A stretch of 64,000 bases of DNA from Campylobacter concisus (GCF_001891085.1 NZ_JXUP01000003.1:186001-250000), one strand, 5' to 3'. Positions 26,853 through 36,437 are shown, counted from the stretch's first letter. Numbers and translations: made by a program. The notes: a model not told the origin generated them from the letters alone.

Positions 26853-28274
26853 TTAGCCTATTTTGGCCTTTAAAAGCTCGTTAACCTTGCCTGGGTTAAA
26901 GGCACCCTTGCCCTCTTTCATCACCTGACCGACAAAGAAGCCAAACATCTTATCTTTGCCGTTTTTATACTCTTCGACTTTGTCAGCGTTTGCAGCTAAA
27001 ATTTGATCTATGATCGCGATTATCGCTGAGTCGTCGCTCACTTGTTTCAAGCCAAGCTTTTCGATGACGCTATCGACGTCCGCGTCGTTTTCCATTAGAT
27101 AGTCTAGCACCTCTTTTGCGGCCTTGCCGCTTATCGTGCCATCTTCTATGCGTTTTAGTAAATTTATCATTTTAGCACTATTAACTGGGCTTGTCTCGAT
27201 CGTTACGCCGTTATTTAAGCGACCAAGAAGCTCGACTATAAGCCAAGTAGTAGCAAGTTTTGGCTGAATTCCAGCAGCGATCAGCTCTTCAAAATATCTA
27301 GCCATCTCAACGCTTTGAGTTAAATTTAGCGCATCACTCTCTTTTACGCCTAGCTCACTAACATATCTTGCGACCTTTTGCTCGGCAAGCTCTGGAATTT
27401 TTATCGCTTCGTTATACATCTGCTCTGACACTTCAACAGGCAGCAAGTCAGGATCAGGGAAGTATCTATACTCCGCACTATCCTCTTTGCCACGCATCGA
27501 TCTTGTCACTAAATTTGTCGTGTCAAACAGCCTTGTCTCTTGATAAACTTCTTGGTCGTATTTGCCGTCTTCCCAAGCTGCACTTTGGCGCTCCACCTCG
27601 TAATCGATCGCTTTTTGGATAAATTTAAATGAGTTTAGGTTTTTTATCTCAACCCTTGTGTAAAGTTTAGTATCACCTTTTGGACGGATAGAGACGTTTG
27701 CATCGCAGCGAAAGCTACCTTCCTGCATATTTGCGTCGCTGATGTTTAAAAAGCGAAGGATTGAGTGTAGTTTTTTAAGATAAGCCACCGCCTCATCACT
27801 GCTTCTAAGATCTGGCTCACTAACTATCTCAAGAAGTGGTGTGCCAGCTCTATTTAGATCAACTAAGCTCTCGGTTTCTTCATGGATGTTCTTTCCAGCA
27901 TCCTCTTCAAGGTGCGCTCTAGTTACACCTATGCGTTTTTTAGTACCATTTAAGTCGATTATTAGCTCGCCACCTTCTACGATAGGGATCTCAAACTGAG
28001 AAATTTGATATGCCTTTGGAAGGTCTGGATAGAAGTAGTTTTTTCTATTAAAGACTGATTTTTTATTGATCTTAGCGTTTATAGCTGTACCAAAGCTGAT
28101 CGCCTTTTTAACCGCTTCTTTGTTTAGCACAGGTAGTGCTCCAGGAAGTGCTAGGCAGGTCGGACAAACGTGAGTATTCGCCTCGTCGCCAAAGCTAGTC
28201 GAGCAAGAGCAGAAAATTTTAGTTTTTGTATTAAGCTGAGTGTGAACTTCTAAACCAATAACGACTTCAAACAT
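26853..28274 (-). CDS. gatB: Asp-tRNA(Asn)/Glu-tRNA(Gln) amidotransferase subunit B
   Basis: 473 residues from the ATG at 28274 (AAAGG ribosome site; protein begins [14 protein letters not shown]); an upstream in-frame ATG at 28298 is less likely. tRNA-binding kinase subunit of GatCAB, which amidates misacylated tRNA. Motifs: CSCSTSFG and [16 protein letters not shown] (zinc site), [37 protein letters not shown]-terminal YqeY-like domain. gatA and gatC are not in the window. Confidence 0.96.
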   Translation of the reverse strand: MFEVVIGLEVHTQLNTKTKIFCSCSTSFGDEANTHVCPTCLALPGALPVLNKEAVKKAISFGTAINAKINKKSVFNRKNYFYPDLPKAYQISQFEIPIVEGGELIIDLNGTKKRIGVTRAHLEEDAGKNIHEETESLVDLNRAGTPLLEIVSEPDLRSSDEAVAYLKKLHSILRFLNISDANMQEGSFRCDANVSIRPKGDTKLYTRVEIKNLNSFKFIQKAIDYEVERQSAAWEDGKYDQEVYQETRLFDTTNLVTRSMRGKEDSAEYRYFPDPDLLPVEVSEQMYNEAIKIPELAEQKVARYVSELGVKESDALNLTQSVEMARYFEELIAAGIQPKLATTWLIVELLGRLNNGVTIETSPVNSAKMINLLKRIEDGTISGKAAKEVLDYLMENDADVDSVIEKLGLKQVSDDSAIIAIIDQILAANADKVEEYKNGKDKMFGFFVGQVMKEGKGAFNPGKVNELLKAKIG

Positions 28275-28409
28275 ATTTTTACCTTTAAATTTATGCAAAT
28301 TTTTAAGGCGTATTTTAGCGATACTTTCTTTTAAAATATCTAAAAATGAGCGTTTTGACTGGAAAAATAAAGAATGTGATTTAAAAATTTAAATAGTTTT
28401 AAAAAGGAA

Positions 28410-28433
28410 AAAGCCATATAAAAATATGGCTTT
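28410..28433 (-). terminator. Rho-independent terminator after atpB
   Basis: Perfect 10-bp stem AAAGCCATAT/ATATGGCTTT around a 4-base loop, followed on the minus strand by TTTTTCCTTTTT, starting 6 bases after the atpB stop. Confidence 0.85.
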
Positions 28434-28438
28434 AAATT

Positions 28439-29122
28439 TTAATGCTCGTGCTCACTAATAGCAACAGCACCAGCTAGATAAACGTAAGTTAGCATCATAA
28501 AGATAAATGTTTGCAAAACAGCCATAAGCGTTAGAAGTGCAAAAGCTGGAAGCGGAGCAAACCAAGGTGCAAGTGTAAGCATCGCAAGTAAGAACAAATC
28601 ATCGCCTTTGATATTACCAAAAAGACGAAATGATAGCGAAACTACACGTGAAAGATGTGAGATGACTTCAACTGGAAACATAATAGGAGCTAGAAATTTA
28701 TTCGGTCCCATAAAGTGTCCAAAGTATTTGAAAAATCCATTTTCTCTAATGCCCTCAAAGTTGTAATAAATAAATACAACCAAAGCCAAAACTAGAGTTA
28801 AATTTAAGCTTGAACTTGGTGACTCAAATCCAGGAATAATACCTACAACATTTGAAAAAAATACGATAAAACCGATAGTTGCAACAAGTGGAAGATATTT
28901 CCTAGCTAGTTTTTCACTACCTAAAGTATCTCTTCCCATCGATATAACGCCCTCTAAATAAGCTTCAACTATATTTTGAAGACCTCTTGGTACAAGCTGC
29001 ATCTTACTCCTTGCTATATAAGCAACTATGATAACAATCAAAGCTACAAGTAGAAAGTGAAACGCATAGATAAAGGCGTGGGAGCTATTTAGGAAATTTG
29101 AAAATAGAAACAAATCTTTCAT
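28439..29122 (-). CDS. atpB: F0F1 ATP synthase subunit a
   Basis: Membrane subunit forming the proton half-channels next to the c-ring. 227 residues, 5-6 helices. The essential arginine is in [11 protein letters not shown]; other landmarks are [16 protein letters not shown] and [20 protein letters not shown]. As is usual in Campylobacterota it is isolated from the main atp operon. It has an AAGG site 5' of the ATG and its own terminator. Confidence 0.95.
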   Translation of the reverse strand: MKDLFLFSNFLNSSHAFIYAFHFLLVALIVIIVAYIARSKMQLVPRGLQNIVEAYLEGVISMGRDTLGSEKLARKYLPLVATIGFIVFFSNVVGIIPGFESPSSSLNLTLVLALVVFIYYNFEGIRENGFFKYFGHFMGPNKFLAPIMFPVEVISHLSRVVSLSFRLFGNIKGDDLFLLAMLTLAPWFAPLPAFALLTLMAVLQTFIFMMLTYVYLAGAVAISEHEH

Positions 29123-29187
29123 TAATTTACCTTGGATTTAGAATTTTGCGTGATTGTAACAAAATTATTGTTAAAACATTTTTAATT

Positions 29188-29949
29188 TTAAACTCTGAAA
29201 TAATCGAAAATCAATTTACAAATAGTCACTGCAACTACCACTAGAAACATTGTTCTAATAAATTTTACCTCTTTTTTAATGACAAGATTTGATCCAAAAT
29301 ATGCGCCTAAAATTTGACCAACTGCCATTAAAAGTCCAACAGCCCAAAGCATCTGTCCGCCAGCTATAAAAATGCCAAGAGCAACGATATTGCTAGTAAA
29401 ATTTAAGAGTTTTGTATGAGCGACGGCCTTTTTTAAATTTAGTCCAATTAATGCCACTATCGCAAATGTCCAAAAAGAGCCTGTTCCTGGACCAAAAAAA
29501 CCATCATAAAAGCCAAGTATCAGCCCAAAAACTACATAAAATAGCTTTTCATTCATCTTTGCAGCTCTATCATTTTCACCGACTTTTGGCATAAAAAGTG
29601 TGTAGATAAAAATAGCAATCAGTAAAAATGGGATAATTATCTTTAAAAAATTTGTATTTAAAAATAGGATAATCACCGCTCCGATGATAGCTCCAATGAA
29701 AGTAAAAACGATACCTATAAAGCACTCTTTATAATTAATTAATCCCCGTTTTGTGAAATTTAGAGTCGCCGTAAAGCTACCAAAGACACCTTGAAGCTTA
29801 TTTGTGCCAAGTGCAAGGTGTGGTGGCACGCCCATCGCCATAATAGCTGGAAGCGTTATAAGCCCACCTCCGCCAGCGATAGAATCGATAAAACCACCTA
29901 AAAATGCAGCTACAAAAAAAACGACATAGCTAAGTAGATCAAATTCCAT
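29188..29949 (-). CDS. TSUP (TauE/SafE) family sulfite/anion exporter
   Basis: 253 residues, about eight helices with the inverted-repeat TSUP signature: GGFIDSIAGGGGLITLPA and LGTNKLQGVFGS in the first half, GFYDGFFGPGTGSF and TKLLNFTSNI in the second. Family members export sulfite, sulfonates or related organic anions; the substrate here is unknown. Monocistronic by spacing. Confidence 0.85.
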   Translation of the reverse strand: MEFDLLSYVVFFVAAFLGGFIDSIAGGGGLITLPAIMAMGVPPHLALGTNKLQGVFGSFTATLNFTKRGLINYKECFIGIVFTFIGAIIGAVIILFLNTNFLKIIIPFLLIAIFIYTLFMPKVGENDRAAKMNEKLFYVVFGLILGFYDGFFGPGTGSFWTFAIVALIGLNLKKAVAHTKLLNFTSNIVALGIFIAGGQMLWAVGLLMAVGQILGAYFGSNLVIKKEVKFIRTMFLVVVAVTICKLIFDYFRV

Positions 29950-30057
29950 TTTTTGCTCTTTTGATAATTGAAATAAAAGCAGATTGTAATTTATTTGTAC
30001 TTATCTTTTTGTAAATTTTTTATATTTGAAATGAGAGATTTTTAAAATTTATAAATT

Positions 30058-30094
30058 TAAACGAGCCTTTGGATCTAGCTCAAAGACTCGTTTA
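30058..30094 (-). terminator. Terminator hairpin after sodC
   Basis: Stem TAAACGAG (30058-30065) with CTCGTTTA (30087-30094), extended inward by CTTTG/CAAAG with a one-base mismatch. On the minus strand a TTTAAATTTATAAAT run follows the stem. Confidence 0.65.
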
Positions 30095-30103
30095 TTAAAG
30101 TGA

Positions 30104-30640
30104 TTACTTAATAACGCCACAAAGCATTCTAGCACCGCCACCGCCAAGTGCTTTTGGGTTGTCGCTATGATTATCACCACCAACATGAACCATTAGTGAG
30201 TGACCTTTTAGCTCGTCAAGACTTTTTATCTTTGGGGCTAGCACTGGATAGTTCGCATTGCCCTCAGCATCTACGTAAAGTGCTGGCAAATCACCTTTGT
30301 GACCCTTATCGTCCCATGCAAAAGAGTGCATTTTTGTGCCAGCTGGATCCCAGTGACTACCTGCTTTCATACCAAGGCCTTTTTCAGTCGCACCACAGTC
30401 AGCATTTTCATGGATGTGAAAGCCGTGTAGTCCTGCAGTAAGTCCTTTTAAATTTGGAAAAAATGCAACGCCGTAGTTTGTCTTAACAGCTGCTACTTCG
30501 CCGACACTCTTATCGCCCTTCTCGCTTAGCTCATTAACAGGTATAACTAGATGCTCTCCAGCTTTCGCATCAAAGTGATGACCTTCGTGAGCAAAAAGTA
30601 AAGTTCCTAAAACTGCACTTAGTAAAACGATTTTTTTCAT
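30104..30640 (-). CDS. sodC: Cu/Zn superoxide dismutase, periplasmic
   Basis: Dismutates superoxide in the periplasm. 178 residues with a signal peptide ([20 protein letters not shown]). Metal ligands are in [10 protein letters not shown], the GSHWDP loop and [11 protein letters not shown]; the disulfide partner is in [10 protein letters not shown] His-rich N-terminus (HEGHHFDAK) may help capture copper. A single gene with its own terminator. Confidence 0.95.
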   Translation of the reverse strand: MKKIVLLSAVLGTLLFAHEGHHFDAKAGEHLVIPVNELSEKGDKSVGEVAAVKTNYGVAFFPNLKGLTAGLHGFHIHENADCGATEKGLGMKAGSHWDPAGTKMHSFAWDDKGHKGDLPALYVDAEGNANYPVLAPKIKSLDELKGHSLMVHVGGDNHSDNPKALGGGGARMLCGVIK

Positions 30641-30706
30641 ACAAGCTCCTTGTGGATAAAATTGTACGGCAAGTCTACCCTAAATTTAAAAATTTAGCAA
30701 TAATTT

Positions 30707-31474
30707 TTATTGATTAAGATTTTTTATGATAGTTTCTAACTCTTTGCTCTGCCCTATCCTGTAAAGCGCAAAGTCGTATTTTATCGGGTCTAGCTCGTCA
30801 AATTCTCTAAGTTTTTTTGTAAGCTCCATGACCGCTTTGTAATCATAGCTCTTTCTGTTTATAAGTCCTAAATTTAAAGAAACTCTATGTGTATGAACAT
30901 CAAGCGGTATCAAAAGCTTATCTTTTGGCAAATTTTTAAATAATCCAAGGTCGATGTCGCTATCTCGCACCATCCAGCGAAGATACATATTGTAGCGTTT
31001 ATATGGGCTTTGTGGCTCCCTCTCAAAACTCTTACCAAAGAAAAACTCATATCCGTCAGAGCGGTAAGAATTTAGCTTATATATAAATTTAATAAGCTCA
31101 TTTACGCCATCTATCATTTCGCCATTTTTTGCTAGACCTTGGCGTAAAATTTTCTCTATGTCACCCTCTTTTTTAAGGCGTGAGAGAGTGATAAAAATTT
31201 CTCTTACGTCGTTTTCATTTTGAAAGCGGTATTTGAAATTTGACAGATTTTTCTTGATATTTTGCTCACTCTCATCAAGCAGTCTAAATTCAAGCGAATT
31301 TAGAAATTTCACTATCATTTTTGCATTGCCATAGGCAAATAACGCACAAATGAGTGCAGCGTTTGGCTCTTTAAATTTAGTGGCTACTTGAAGTGGATCT
31401 GGGGCTTCAAACAGCCCCAAATTTGTATTTTTGCTAAGTACGTGCGAGTCTAAAAGGCTCTTTAGCTCACTCAT
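30707..31474 (-). CDS. TIGR02757 (DUF2400) family protein
   Basis: 255 residues. It matches what I know of the TIGR02757/DUF2400 family (ICALFAYGNAKMIVKF, NMYLRWMVRDSDIDLGLF, LLIPLDVHTHRVSLNLGL, with a basic helix-hairpin-helix-like C-terminus). The biochemical role is not established. The ATG overlaps the flgK stop (ATGA), so it is co-expressed with the hook-associated protein. I recall the same flgK-adjacent position in C. jejuni. Confidence 0.8.
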   Translation of the reverse strand: MSELKSLLDSHVLSKNTNLGLFEAPDPLQVATKFKEPNAALICALFAYGNAKMIVKFLNSLEFRLLDESEQNIKKNLSNFKYRFQNENDVREIFITLSRLKKEGDIEKILRQGLAKNGEMIDGVNELIKFIYKLNSYRSDGYEFFFGKSFEREPQSPYKRYNMYLRWMVRDSDIDLGLFKNLPKDKLLIPLDVHTHRVSLNLGLINRKSYDYKAVMELTKKLREFDELDPIKYDFALYRIGQSKELETIIKNLNQ

Positions 31475-33342
31475 TGCTTTAGTGAAAGAAGCGTGTCAAG
31501 CATTTGATCAACGGTTGTGATGATCTTTGCTGCTGCGCCGTAACTTGCTTGAAAGCGGATCAAATTTGTAAGCTCTTCATTGGTGTCTACGCCACTTGTT
31601 GATTGAAATTCCTCTTCAGCTGTCTTTTGCAAAGACGTATTTGTATCGTGGATCGTATTATTCGCCTCTGTATCACTCGCTATGTCAGTCGTAAGATAGC
31701 GGTAATATCCCTCGATCGTCTCATCTCTATCAAGCGCTATGCCACTTGAGTAAAAGGTCTGCTTTTGATACTGAAGCTGGATCATTTTATTTGCAACTTC
31801 ATTATTTCCGATAACTGGCTTTGAGTAGGCACGAAGCTTTGTGTGGTCTTGGGTAAAATTTTGATTTATGCCGATACTATTTGAGTCAGTACCTGAAAAA
31901 AATCTATTTATGCCAACAGCGCCTGGGAAATTTGTACCGTGATCGACTATTGATATGCTATAAAGCCCTTGAGCTTGTTTTGGAATGAGAGAAAATATGC
32001 CTTTTTTAGTATTTTTATCATAAAAATATGACGCCTCAAAAAAGTCATCAACGTCATTTAGCATATTATTGTCTTTATTGTCATCTGAGTTTGAGTTAAA
32101 GTCTTTGACGATAGAGTTGCCATATCTTGTATCGTTCATCGTCGTCGTGCCATTTACATTTATAGTTTTTCTGGCCACAACATTGCCTTTGTTATCATAA
32201 ACAATAGCTTCAAAACTTCCGTTTCTTATACTATTATCATGATTCATAAGAGTTTTATCATCTTCTAAATAACTTATCGGATCTGAGTTAGAAATTTCAA
32301 CTGCGGATTCGGCATAGATATTATTTGTACTTGTTATCAAGGTTTTACTAAATGTATTTAAATTATCAATGTATTTTTGGATCGTTCCGTCGCTAAATTT
32401 ATCATTATCTGGCTCGTAGTTTCGGCCCCTAAGATCAAGTGCAGCTCCAATTTTACCACCTGTAATCTTTTCCTCCATTGGGATTCTTCTGCCATCTTCT
32501 CTTTCATAATAAATTTTTGTATATCTTCCACTTTCGGTTGAACTCATAGAAATTTCATGAAAATTTACACCATCAACGATACTTACGCCACCAATGTTTA
32601 GATTGTAGTATTTTCCTTGATCTGTTATTCCTGTATCTACCCTAGAATTGCTCTTTAGATCGCTTTTATAAACTGCTGTATTTACCAGCTTTGACATAGC
32701 AAGCTCAAGCTCATCACGTTTATCACGAAGATCATTTGCATTTATTTTTATACCAGCGTCCGCACCTGATTCTATTCTTTGGATTTGCTTATTAATATTT
32801 GCTATTTGCCTGCCTAGCGAATTTATCTCTTTTATATTTATTTTTATCGTTTCATCAATCTTTTCATGCATATCATAAAGCATCTTTGACGAGCGGTTAA
32901 TACTTGCAGTCAATACACTTGCTTTATTTATCAAATTGACTTTCTGAGCACCAGCATTAGGATTTGAAGCAAAGTTATTCCATGCGGAAAAATACTCCTG
33001 AATATCTTTCACCATTCCATTATCTTTTAGATCAGGAAAATATTTTGTAGCTTCTTGCAAAATTCTTTGTTTATAGGCTGTATTTTCTAAATTTGATGAT
33101 GAGTATTTTAATCTTGAGTAGGCAAACTCATCATGAAGTCTTGTTATAGTATCTACTTGTGTGCCTGTACCAACTCCGCCAGGGACTGTATTCATCGCTG
33201 GAGATGCAGACTGGACAACACGTTGTCTTGTATAGTAGTTGCTATCGGCGTTTGCTATATTATTTCCGGTTGTACTTATTTGAAGCTGGGCTGCATTTAG
33301 TCCCGAAACACCCGTGCCTAATGACATAAAAATATTAGCCAT
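31471..33342 (-). CDS. flgK: Flagellar hook-associated protein 1 FlgK
   Basis: Junction protein between hook and filament. 623 residues: N-terminal rod/hook helix (MANIFMSLGTGVSGLNAAQ, TTGNNIANADSNYYTRQRV) and C-terminal QASYGAAAKIITTVDQMLDTLL, both typical of FlgK; a variable middle region. It lacks a signal peptide, as expected for a type III flagellar export substrate. Follows flgN by 3 bases. Confidence 0.95.
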   Translation of the reverse strand: MANIFMSLGTGVSGLNAAQLQISTTGNNIANADSNYYTRQRVVQSASPAMNTVPGGVGTGTQVDTITRLHDEFAYSRLKYSSSNLENTAYKQRILQEATKYFPDLKDNGMVKDIQEYFSAWNNFASNPNAGAQKVNLINKASVLTASINRSSKMLYDMHEKIDETIKINIKEINSLGRQIANINKQIQRIESGADAGIKINANDLRDKRDELELAMSKLVNTAVYKSDLKSNSRVDTGITDQGKYYNLNIGGVSIVDGVNFHEISMSSTESGRYTKIYYEREDGRRIPMEEKITGGKIGAALDLRGRNYEPDNDKFSDGTIQKYIDNLNTFSKTLITSTNNIYAESAVEISNSDPISYLEDDKTLMNHDNSIRNGSFEAIVYDNKGNVVARKTINVNGTTTMNDTRYGNSIVKDFNSNSDDNKDNNMLNDVDDFFEASYFYDKNTKKGIFSLIPKQAQGLYSISIVDHGTNFPGAVGINRFFSGTDSNSIGINQNFTQDHTKLRAYSKPVIGNNEVANKMIQLQYQKQTFYSSGIALDRDETIEGYYRYLTTDIASDTEANNTIHDTNTSLQKTAEEEFQSTSGVDTNEELTNLIRFQASYGAAAKIITTVDQMLDTLLSLKQ

Positions 33343-33345
33343 TTT

Positions 33346-33777
33346 TTAAACCCTTGATTTATAAAAATTATTATCTATGCTGTTTCCATCTTGGCCGTAT
33401 TCACTTGTTTTAGTGCCAAAAATTTTTTCATTAAGTGAGTCAAAAAATTCTTTAACAGCAACGACATGCCTTGCATATTCTTTATTAACTTTATGTAAAT
33501 TTTCAAGCTTTGAACGCATAAGTACAAGCTTTGACTTCACTTCATCGTCTAAAACACTAGCAAGTGTAGTCGTACCGCTCTCTTTTGATACCTTTAAAAG
33601 CTCTTTATCTAGTGCTCTTTTCGTATCTTCAAATGCACGAACTAAGGCATTTTTTTTCTTTACACTCTCATCAACACTTGAGTGCTTAGCCTCTTTTATA
33701 TTTGCGATATCTTGTATGGTTAAATTTATAAGCTCATCAAGCTCGCCTATAGCCTCGTCCAAAAGCTTTTTTATCAT
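33346..33777 (-). CDS. FlgN-like flagellar export chaperone
   Basis: 143 residues, almost wholly helical (LDEAIGELDELINLTIQDIA at the start). Position between flgM and flgK and its size fit FlgN, the chaperone for FlgK and FlgL. Sequence similarity to enteric FlgN is faint, so the assignment leans on context. Confidence 0.7.
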   Translation of the reverse strand: MIKKLLDEAIGELDELINLTIQDIANIKEAKHSSVDESVKKKNALVRAFEDTKRALDKELLKVSKESGTTTLASVLDDEVKSKLVLMRSKLENLHKVNKEYARHVVAVKEFFDSLNEKIFGTKTSEYGQDGNSIDNNFYKSRV

Positions 33778-33790
33778 TTAAATTCCTTAA

Positions 33791-33994
33791 TTACAGCAAC
33801 GCATCAGCCACAGCCCTAGCCGTTTTTGAGATATCAACCTGATAAGTACCATTTGCTATGGCATCAGCTATCTCTTTTAGCTTTGCGTTTTCGTTTGTTC
33901 TTACTTCTTTACTCTGAGTTTCGACCTTGGCATCGCTATTTTTATTTAGCGTATTTGCCTGAAAATTTGGTCTTTGGTTCAAAGGCCTTATCAT
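33791..33994 (-). CDS. flgM: Anti-sigma-28 factor FlgM
   Basis: 67 residues from the ATG at 33994. I prefer it to the ATG at 34000 because the AAGAGG ribosome site lies 7 bases before the former but touches the latter. The C-terminal sigma-binding part is clear (LKEIADAIANGTYQVDISK, TARAVADALL); the N-terminal half is disordered and polar. It holds FliA inactive until exported. A sigma-28-like promoter just upstream implies feedback. Confidence 0.88.
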   Translation of the reverse strand: MIRPLNQRPNFQANTLNKNSDAKVETQSKEVRTNENAKLKEIADAIANGTYQVDISKTARAVADALL

Positions 33995-34029
33995 ATTCAT
34001 ACCTCTTAAAATAAAATGTTTATATCACT

Positions 34030-34056
34030 ACATCGGCAGAATATAAATTTACTTAA
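34030..34056 (-). promoter_or_regulatory. Sigma-28-like promoter for flgM
   Basis: Minus strand GCCGATGT (34037-34030), 15 bases after TTAA (34056-34053), compared with the consensus TAAA-N15-GCCGATAA. The -35-like element overlaps the flgJ stop codon. Confidence 0.6.
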
Positions 34057-34352
34057 GAGTCTCTCTTTAAAAAATCGTACAAAAGTTCTGAAAAACCAAG
34101 ATTTCCGCTCAATGCTTTACTCATTGCATCGTTATACATCGACCTATAAATGTCGCTACCAGCAGCCTTTGGATATAGCGAGTTGTGCTCATCTTCTTTT
34201 AAAGCAATATCAAGCACAGCCTTTACCATATATGCCTCAAATGCATCAGTTTGCTCTTTTAAAAGTGCATCTTGTTTAGCATTTGCGTTTTTTATCTTAT
34301 TTGCCGAAATTTCATTGTATGAATTTAGCGCTAAAGTGTTGTCTATTTGCAT
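34053..34352 (-). CDS. flgJ: Rod-binding protein FlgJ (N-terminal domain only)
   Basis: 99 residues matching the rod-cap half of FlgJ (QTDAFEAYMVKAVLDIALK, SDIYRSMYNDAMSKALS, GNLGFSELLYDFL). The muramidase half of enteric FlgJ is absent, as expected in Campylobacterota, where a separate enzyme opens the wall. It overlaps the flgI stop by one base. Confidence 0.85.
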   Translation of the reverse strand: MQIDNTLALNSYNEISANKIKNANAKQDALLKEQTDAFEAYMVKAVLDIALKEDEHNSLYPKAAGSDIYRSMYNDAMSKALSGNLGFSELLYDFLKRDS

Positions 34353-35404
34353 TATATTATCTCCAGATCGACTTGTATCGCACCAACTCGCTTTAAATTT
34401 TCAAGTATCGATATGATATCACTTGGTGTTGCCCCAAGCTTATTTAGCGCTCTTGTTACATTTGCAACGGTTGTTTTTTCGCCTGAAATTTTAAGTAAAT
34501 TTTGACTAGGTGCAACAGATGTGTCGCTTCCTATATTTATATCGTTTTGCACTGCTTCATCGTAGCTATTTGGCTCTATTTTTATTGTGATTGCACCATG
34601 CGTTAAGACAACTGGGCTAACTACGGCATTTATGCCACTTACTATCGTGCCAGTTCTCTCATCAACTACTATCTTCTCATCTGGCTTATACTCTACATCA
34701 AGATCAAGCACAGCGCTTGCAAGCTCGATAATACTAACATCATCCGGCTTTTTAACGATAACCGTTCTTGGATCGATCGCCTTTGCGGCATCATCAGAGA
34801 TATTTGCATTTATAGCATTTTGGATATCAAGAGCGGTTTTAAAATTTGTATCTTTTAGGCTTAGTCTTATGCTATCTTGATTGTAAATATCATAAGTCAC
34901 TTCTCGTTCAACCAAAGCTCCATTTAGAATAGAGCCAACGGTTGGGTGATTGCCACCTGATCTACCCATGCTTTTTCCGCCGATGCTTAAAGCACCCTGA
35001 GCCAAAGCGTAAATATCACCATCAACGCCTTTTAATGGCGTCATGAGAAGCGTACCACCTTGCAAGCTTTTTGCATCGCCGATAGATGAGATCACGACAT
35101 CGAGTTTATCGCCATGCCTTGCAAATGCAGGAAGCTTAGCTGTTACCATAACAGCAGCTGCATTTTTTGACTTGATATCATCTGGATTTATCTTTACGTT
35201 TACACCTTGAAGCATGTTTGATAAAGACTGGATCGTAAATTTTGACGTTGAGCCATCACCTGTGCCATTTAGTCCGACAACTAGGCCGTAGCCTATTAGC
35301 TGATTATCTCTTACGCCAACTATGCTTGCAAGCTCTTTTATCTGCGTAGCAAAGGCTGAAGTAGCTATCACTGAAGCTGCTACAAAAGATAAAAATTTTT
35401 TCAT
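34352..35404 (-). CDS. flgI: Flagellar P-ring protein FlgI
   Basis: Periplasmic P-ring around the rod. 350 residues with signal peptide MKKFLSFVAASVIATSAFA. FlgI landmarks: IKELASIVGVRDNQLIGYGL, VVGLNGTGDGS, TLLMTPLKGVDGDIYALAQG, ERTGTIVSG, GATPSDIISILENLK near the C-terminus. First gene of the flgI-J-M-N-K operon and preceded by a sigma-54 promoter. Confidence 0.97.
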   Translation of the reverse strand: MKKFLSFVAASVIATSAFATQIKELASIVGVRDNQLIGYGLVVGLNGTGDGSTSKFTIQSLSNMLQGVNVKINPDDIKSKNAAAVMVTAKLPAFARHGDKLDVVISSIGDAKSLQGGTLLMTPLKGVDGDIYALAQGALSIGGKSMGRSGGNHPTVGSILNGALVEREVTYDIYNQDSIRLSLKDTNFKTALDIQNAINANISDDAAKAIDPRTVIVKKPDDVSIIELASAVLDLDVEYKPDEKIVVDERTGTIVSGINAVVSPVVLTHGAITIKIEPNSYDEAVQNDINIGSDTSVAPSQNLLKISGEKTTVANVTRALNKLGATPSDIISILENLKRVGAIQVDLEII

Positions 35405-35438
35405 ATTTTTTCCTAAAATTTAGCTATTTTAGGTTTTT

Positions 35439-35457
35439 AAAGCAAAAGATGTTCCAA
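35439..35457 (-). promoter_or_regulatory. Sigma-54 (RpoN) promoter for the flgI operon
   Basis: Minus strand TTGGAACATCTTTTGCTTT, a near-consensus -24/-12 element with exactly 10 bases between GG and GC. It sits about 35 bases before the flgI ATG and 12 bases after the rsmD stop. Confidence 0.9.
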
Positions 35458-35468
35458 ATTTTTATAAA

Positions 35469-36035
35469 TTATTGGAAGTAAGAGAGCGAAGTAGCTCCAA
35501 ATTTTTTAAATTTTACAAGTTTATATGTAGAAATTTCATCACTAAATTTAAAGTCGCTGTTGTGCTCAAAAACTATCATATAAATTTTCTCTTTTTTTAG
35601 CTGTGAGATTAAATTTACAAGCTTTTCGTAGATGCCATCAAAGCCAGCTCTTATGTCAAATGGGGGATCAAGATAGAGCAAGACCTTGCCACTTTGAGAA
35701 TTTACAATATCGGGTAAAACAGAAAAGGTATCGCCATTTATTGCTTTTAAATTTGAGCACTCTAGGCTAGCAAGATTGTTTTGTGTGATCTTAAAAGCGG
35801 CTCTATCTTTTTCAATAGCGATAGCCTCACGTGCTCCGTTGCTAACGGCCTCGCTTGCCATCACGCCACTTCCACCAAAGCCCTCTATAAATGTAAGCGA
35901 GTAAATTTCATCTCTAATGACGTTAAAAAAAGACTCTTTTACGATGCTTTTTGTGCTTCTAGTCGTGCTTAGGCTTGGCAGTTCAAGCCTTTTACCTTTA
36001 AATTTACCACTTGAGATTTTAGTGTAGAGTTTCAC
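35469..36035 (-). CDS. rsmD: 16S rRNA (guanine966-N2)-methyltransferase RsmD
   Basis: 188 residues. Typical start ISSGKFKGKRLELP, motif I region FIEGFGGSGVMASEAVSNGA (D/E-x-FxGSG type) and catalytic YLDPPF. Start is GTG overlapping the upstream ORF stop (GTGA). A housekeeping ribosomal RNA modification gene lying directly before a flagellar promoter. Confidence 0.9.
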   Translation of the reverse strand: MKLYTKISSGKFKGKRLELPSLSTTRSTKSIVKESFFNVIRDEIYSLTFIEGFGGSGVMASEAVSNGAREAIAIEKDRAAFKITQNNLASLECSNLKAINGDTFSVLPDIVNSQSGKVLLYLDPPFDIRAGFDGIYEKLVNLISQLKKEKIYMIVFEHNSDFKFSDEISTYKLVKFKKFGATSLSYFQ

Positions 36036-36376
36036 TGATTTGCCCTTAAAATTTCTAGCAGATCAGCTTTAAATTTATCTATCAAAAGTGAAATTTTATC
36101 TTCTAAGCCCTTTTCATTTTTAGCTTCATTTAGCTCATTTGCTTTTGGAATTTGCATAGCTGAGTAAAATTCTTCAAGCGTATCAAGAAGTGTTGTCTTG
36201 GTAAAAGGATGAGAAAGATGAGCATTTTTACCTATTATAAATAGCGGTTTTTTTGTCGCAATCTCGCAGTCACTCACTACAAAATCACAATCCTTATGAT
36301 GAGCAGCTAAATTTCCACAAAAAAGCAGCAGTGTCTTTTGAAGTAAAATACACTCGCACTCAAATGAAATTTTCAT
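36032..36376 (-). CDS. Small protein with a degenerate receiver-like pattern
   Basis: 114 residues, no sure family. The middle reads CDFVVSDCEIATKKPLFIIG and then HLSHPFTKTTLLDTLEEFY. This parallels the receiver (REC) order of a phosphoacceptor 'vvSD', a strand ending in 'iiG', and a 'kPFt..tLl..l' end, but the acidic N-terminal pair is missing and the KPF lysine is His. So it may be a cut-down, phosphorylation-independent receiver; this is inference. The ATG has a GGAAGAG site; its stop overlaps rsmD. Divergent from flaG. Confidence 0.6.
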   Translation of the reverse strand: MKISFECECILLQKTLLLFCGNLAAHHKDCDFVVSDCEIATKKPLFIIGKNAHLSHPFTKTTLLDTLEEFYSAMQIPKANELNEAKNEKGLEDKISLLIDKFKADLLEILRANQ

Positions 36377-36437
36377 ATCTCTTCCTATAAATTTTTGCTC
36401 GATTTTAGCCTAAATAATCAAAAATTTGTATAAACAC

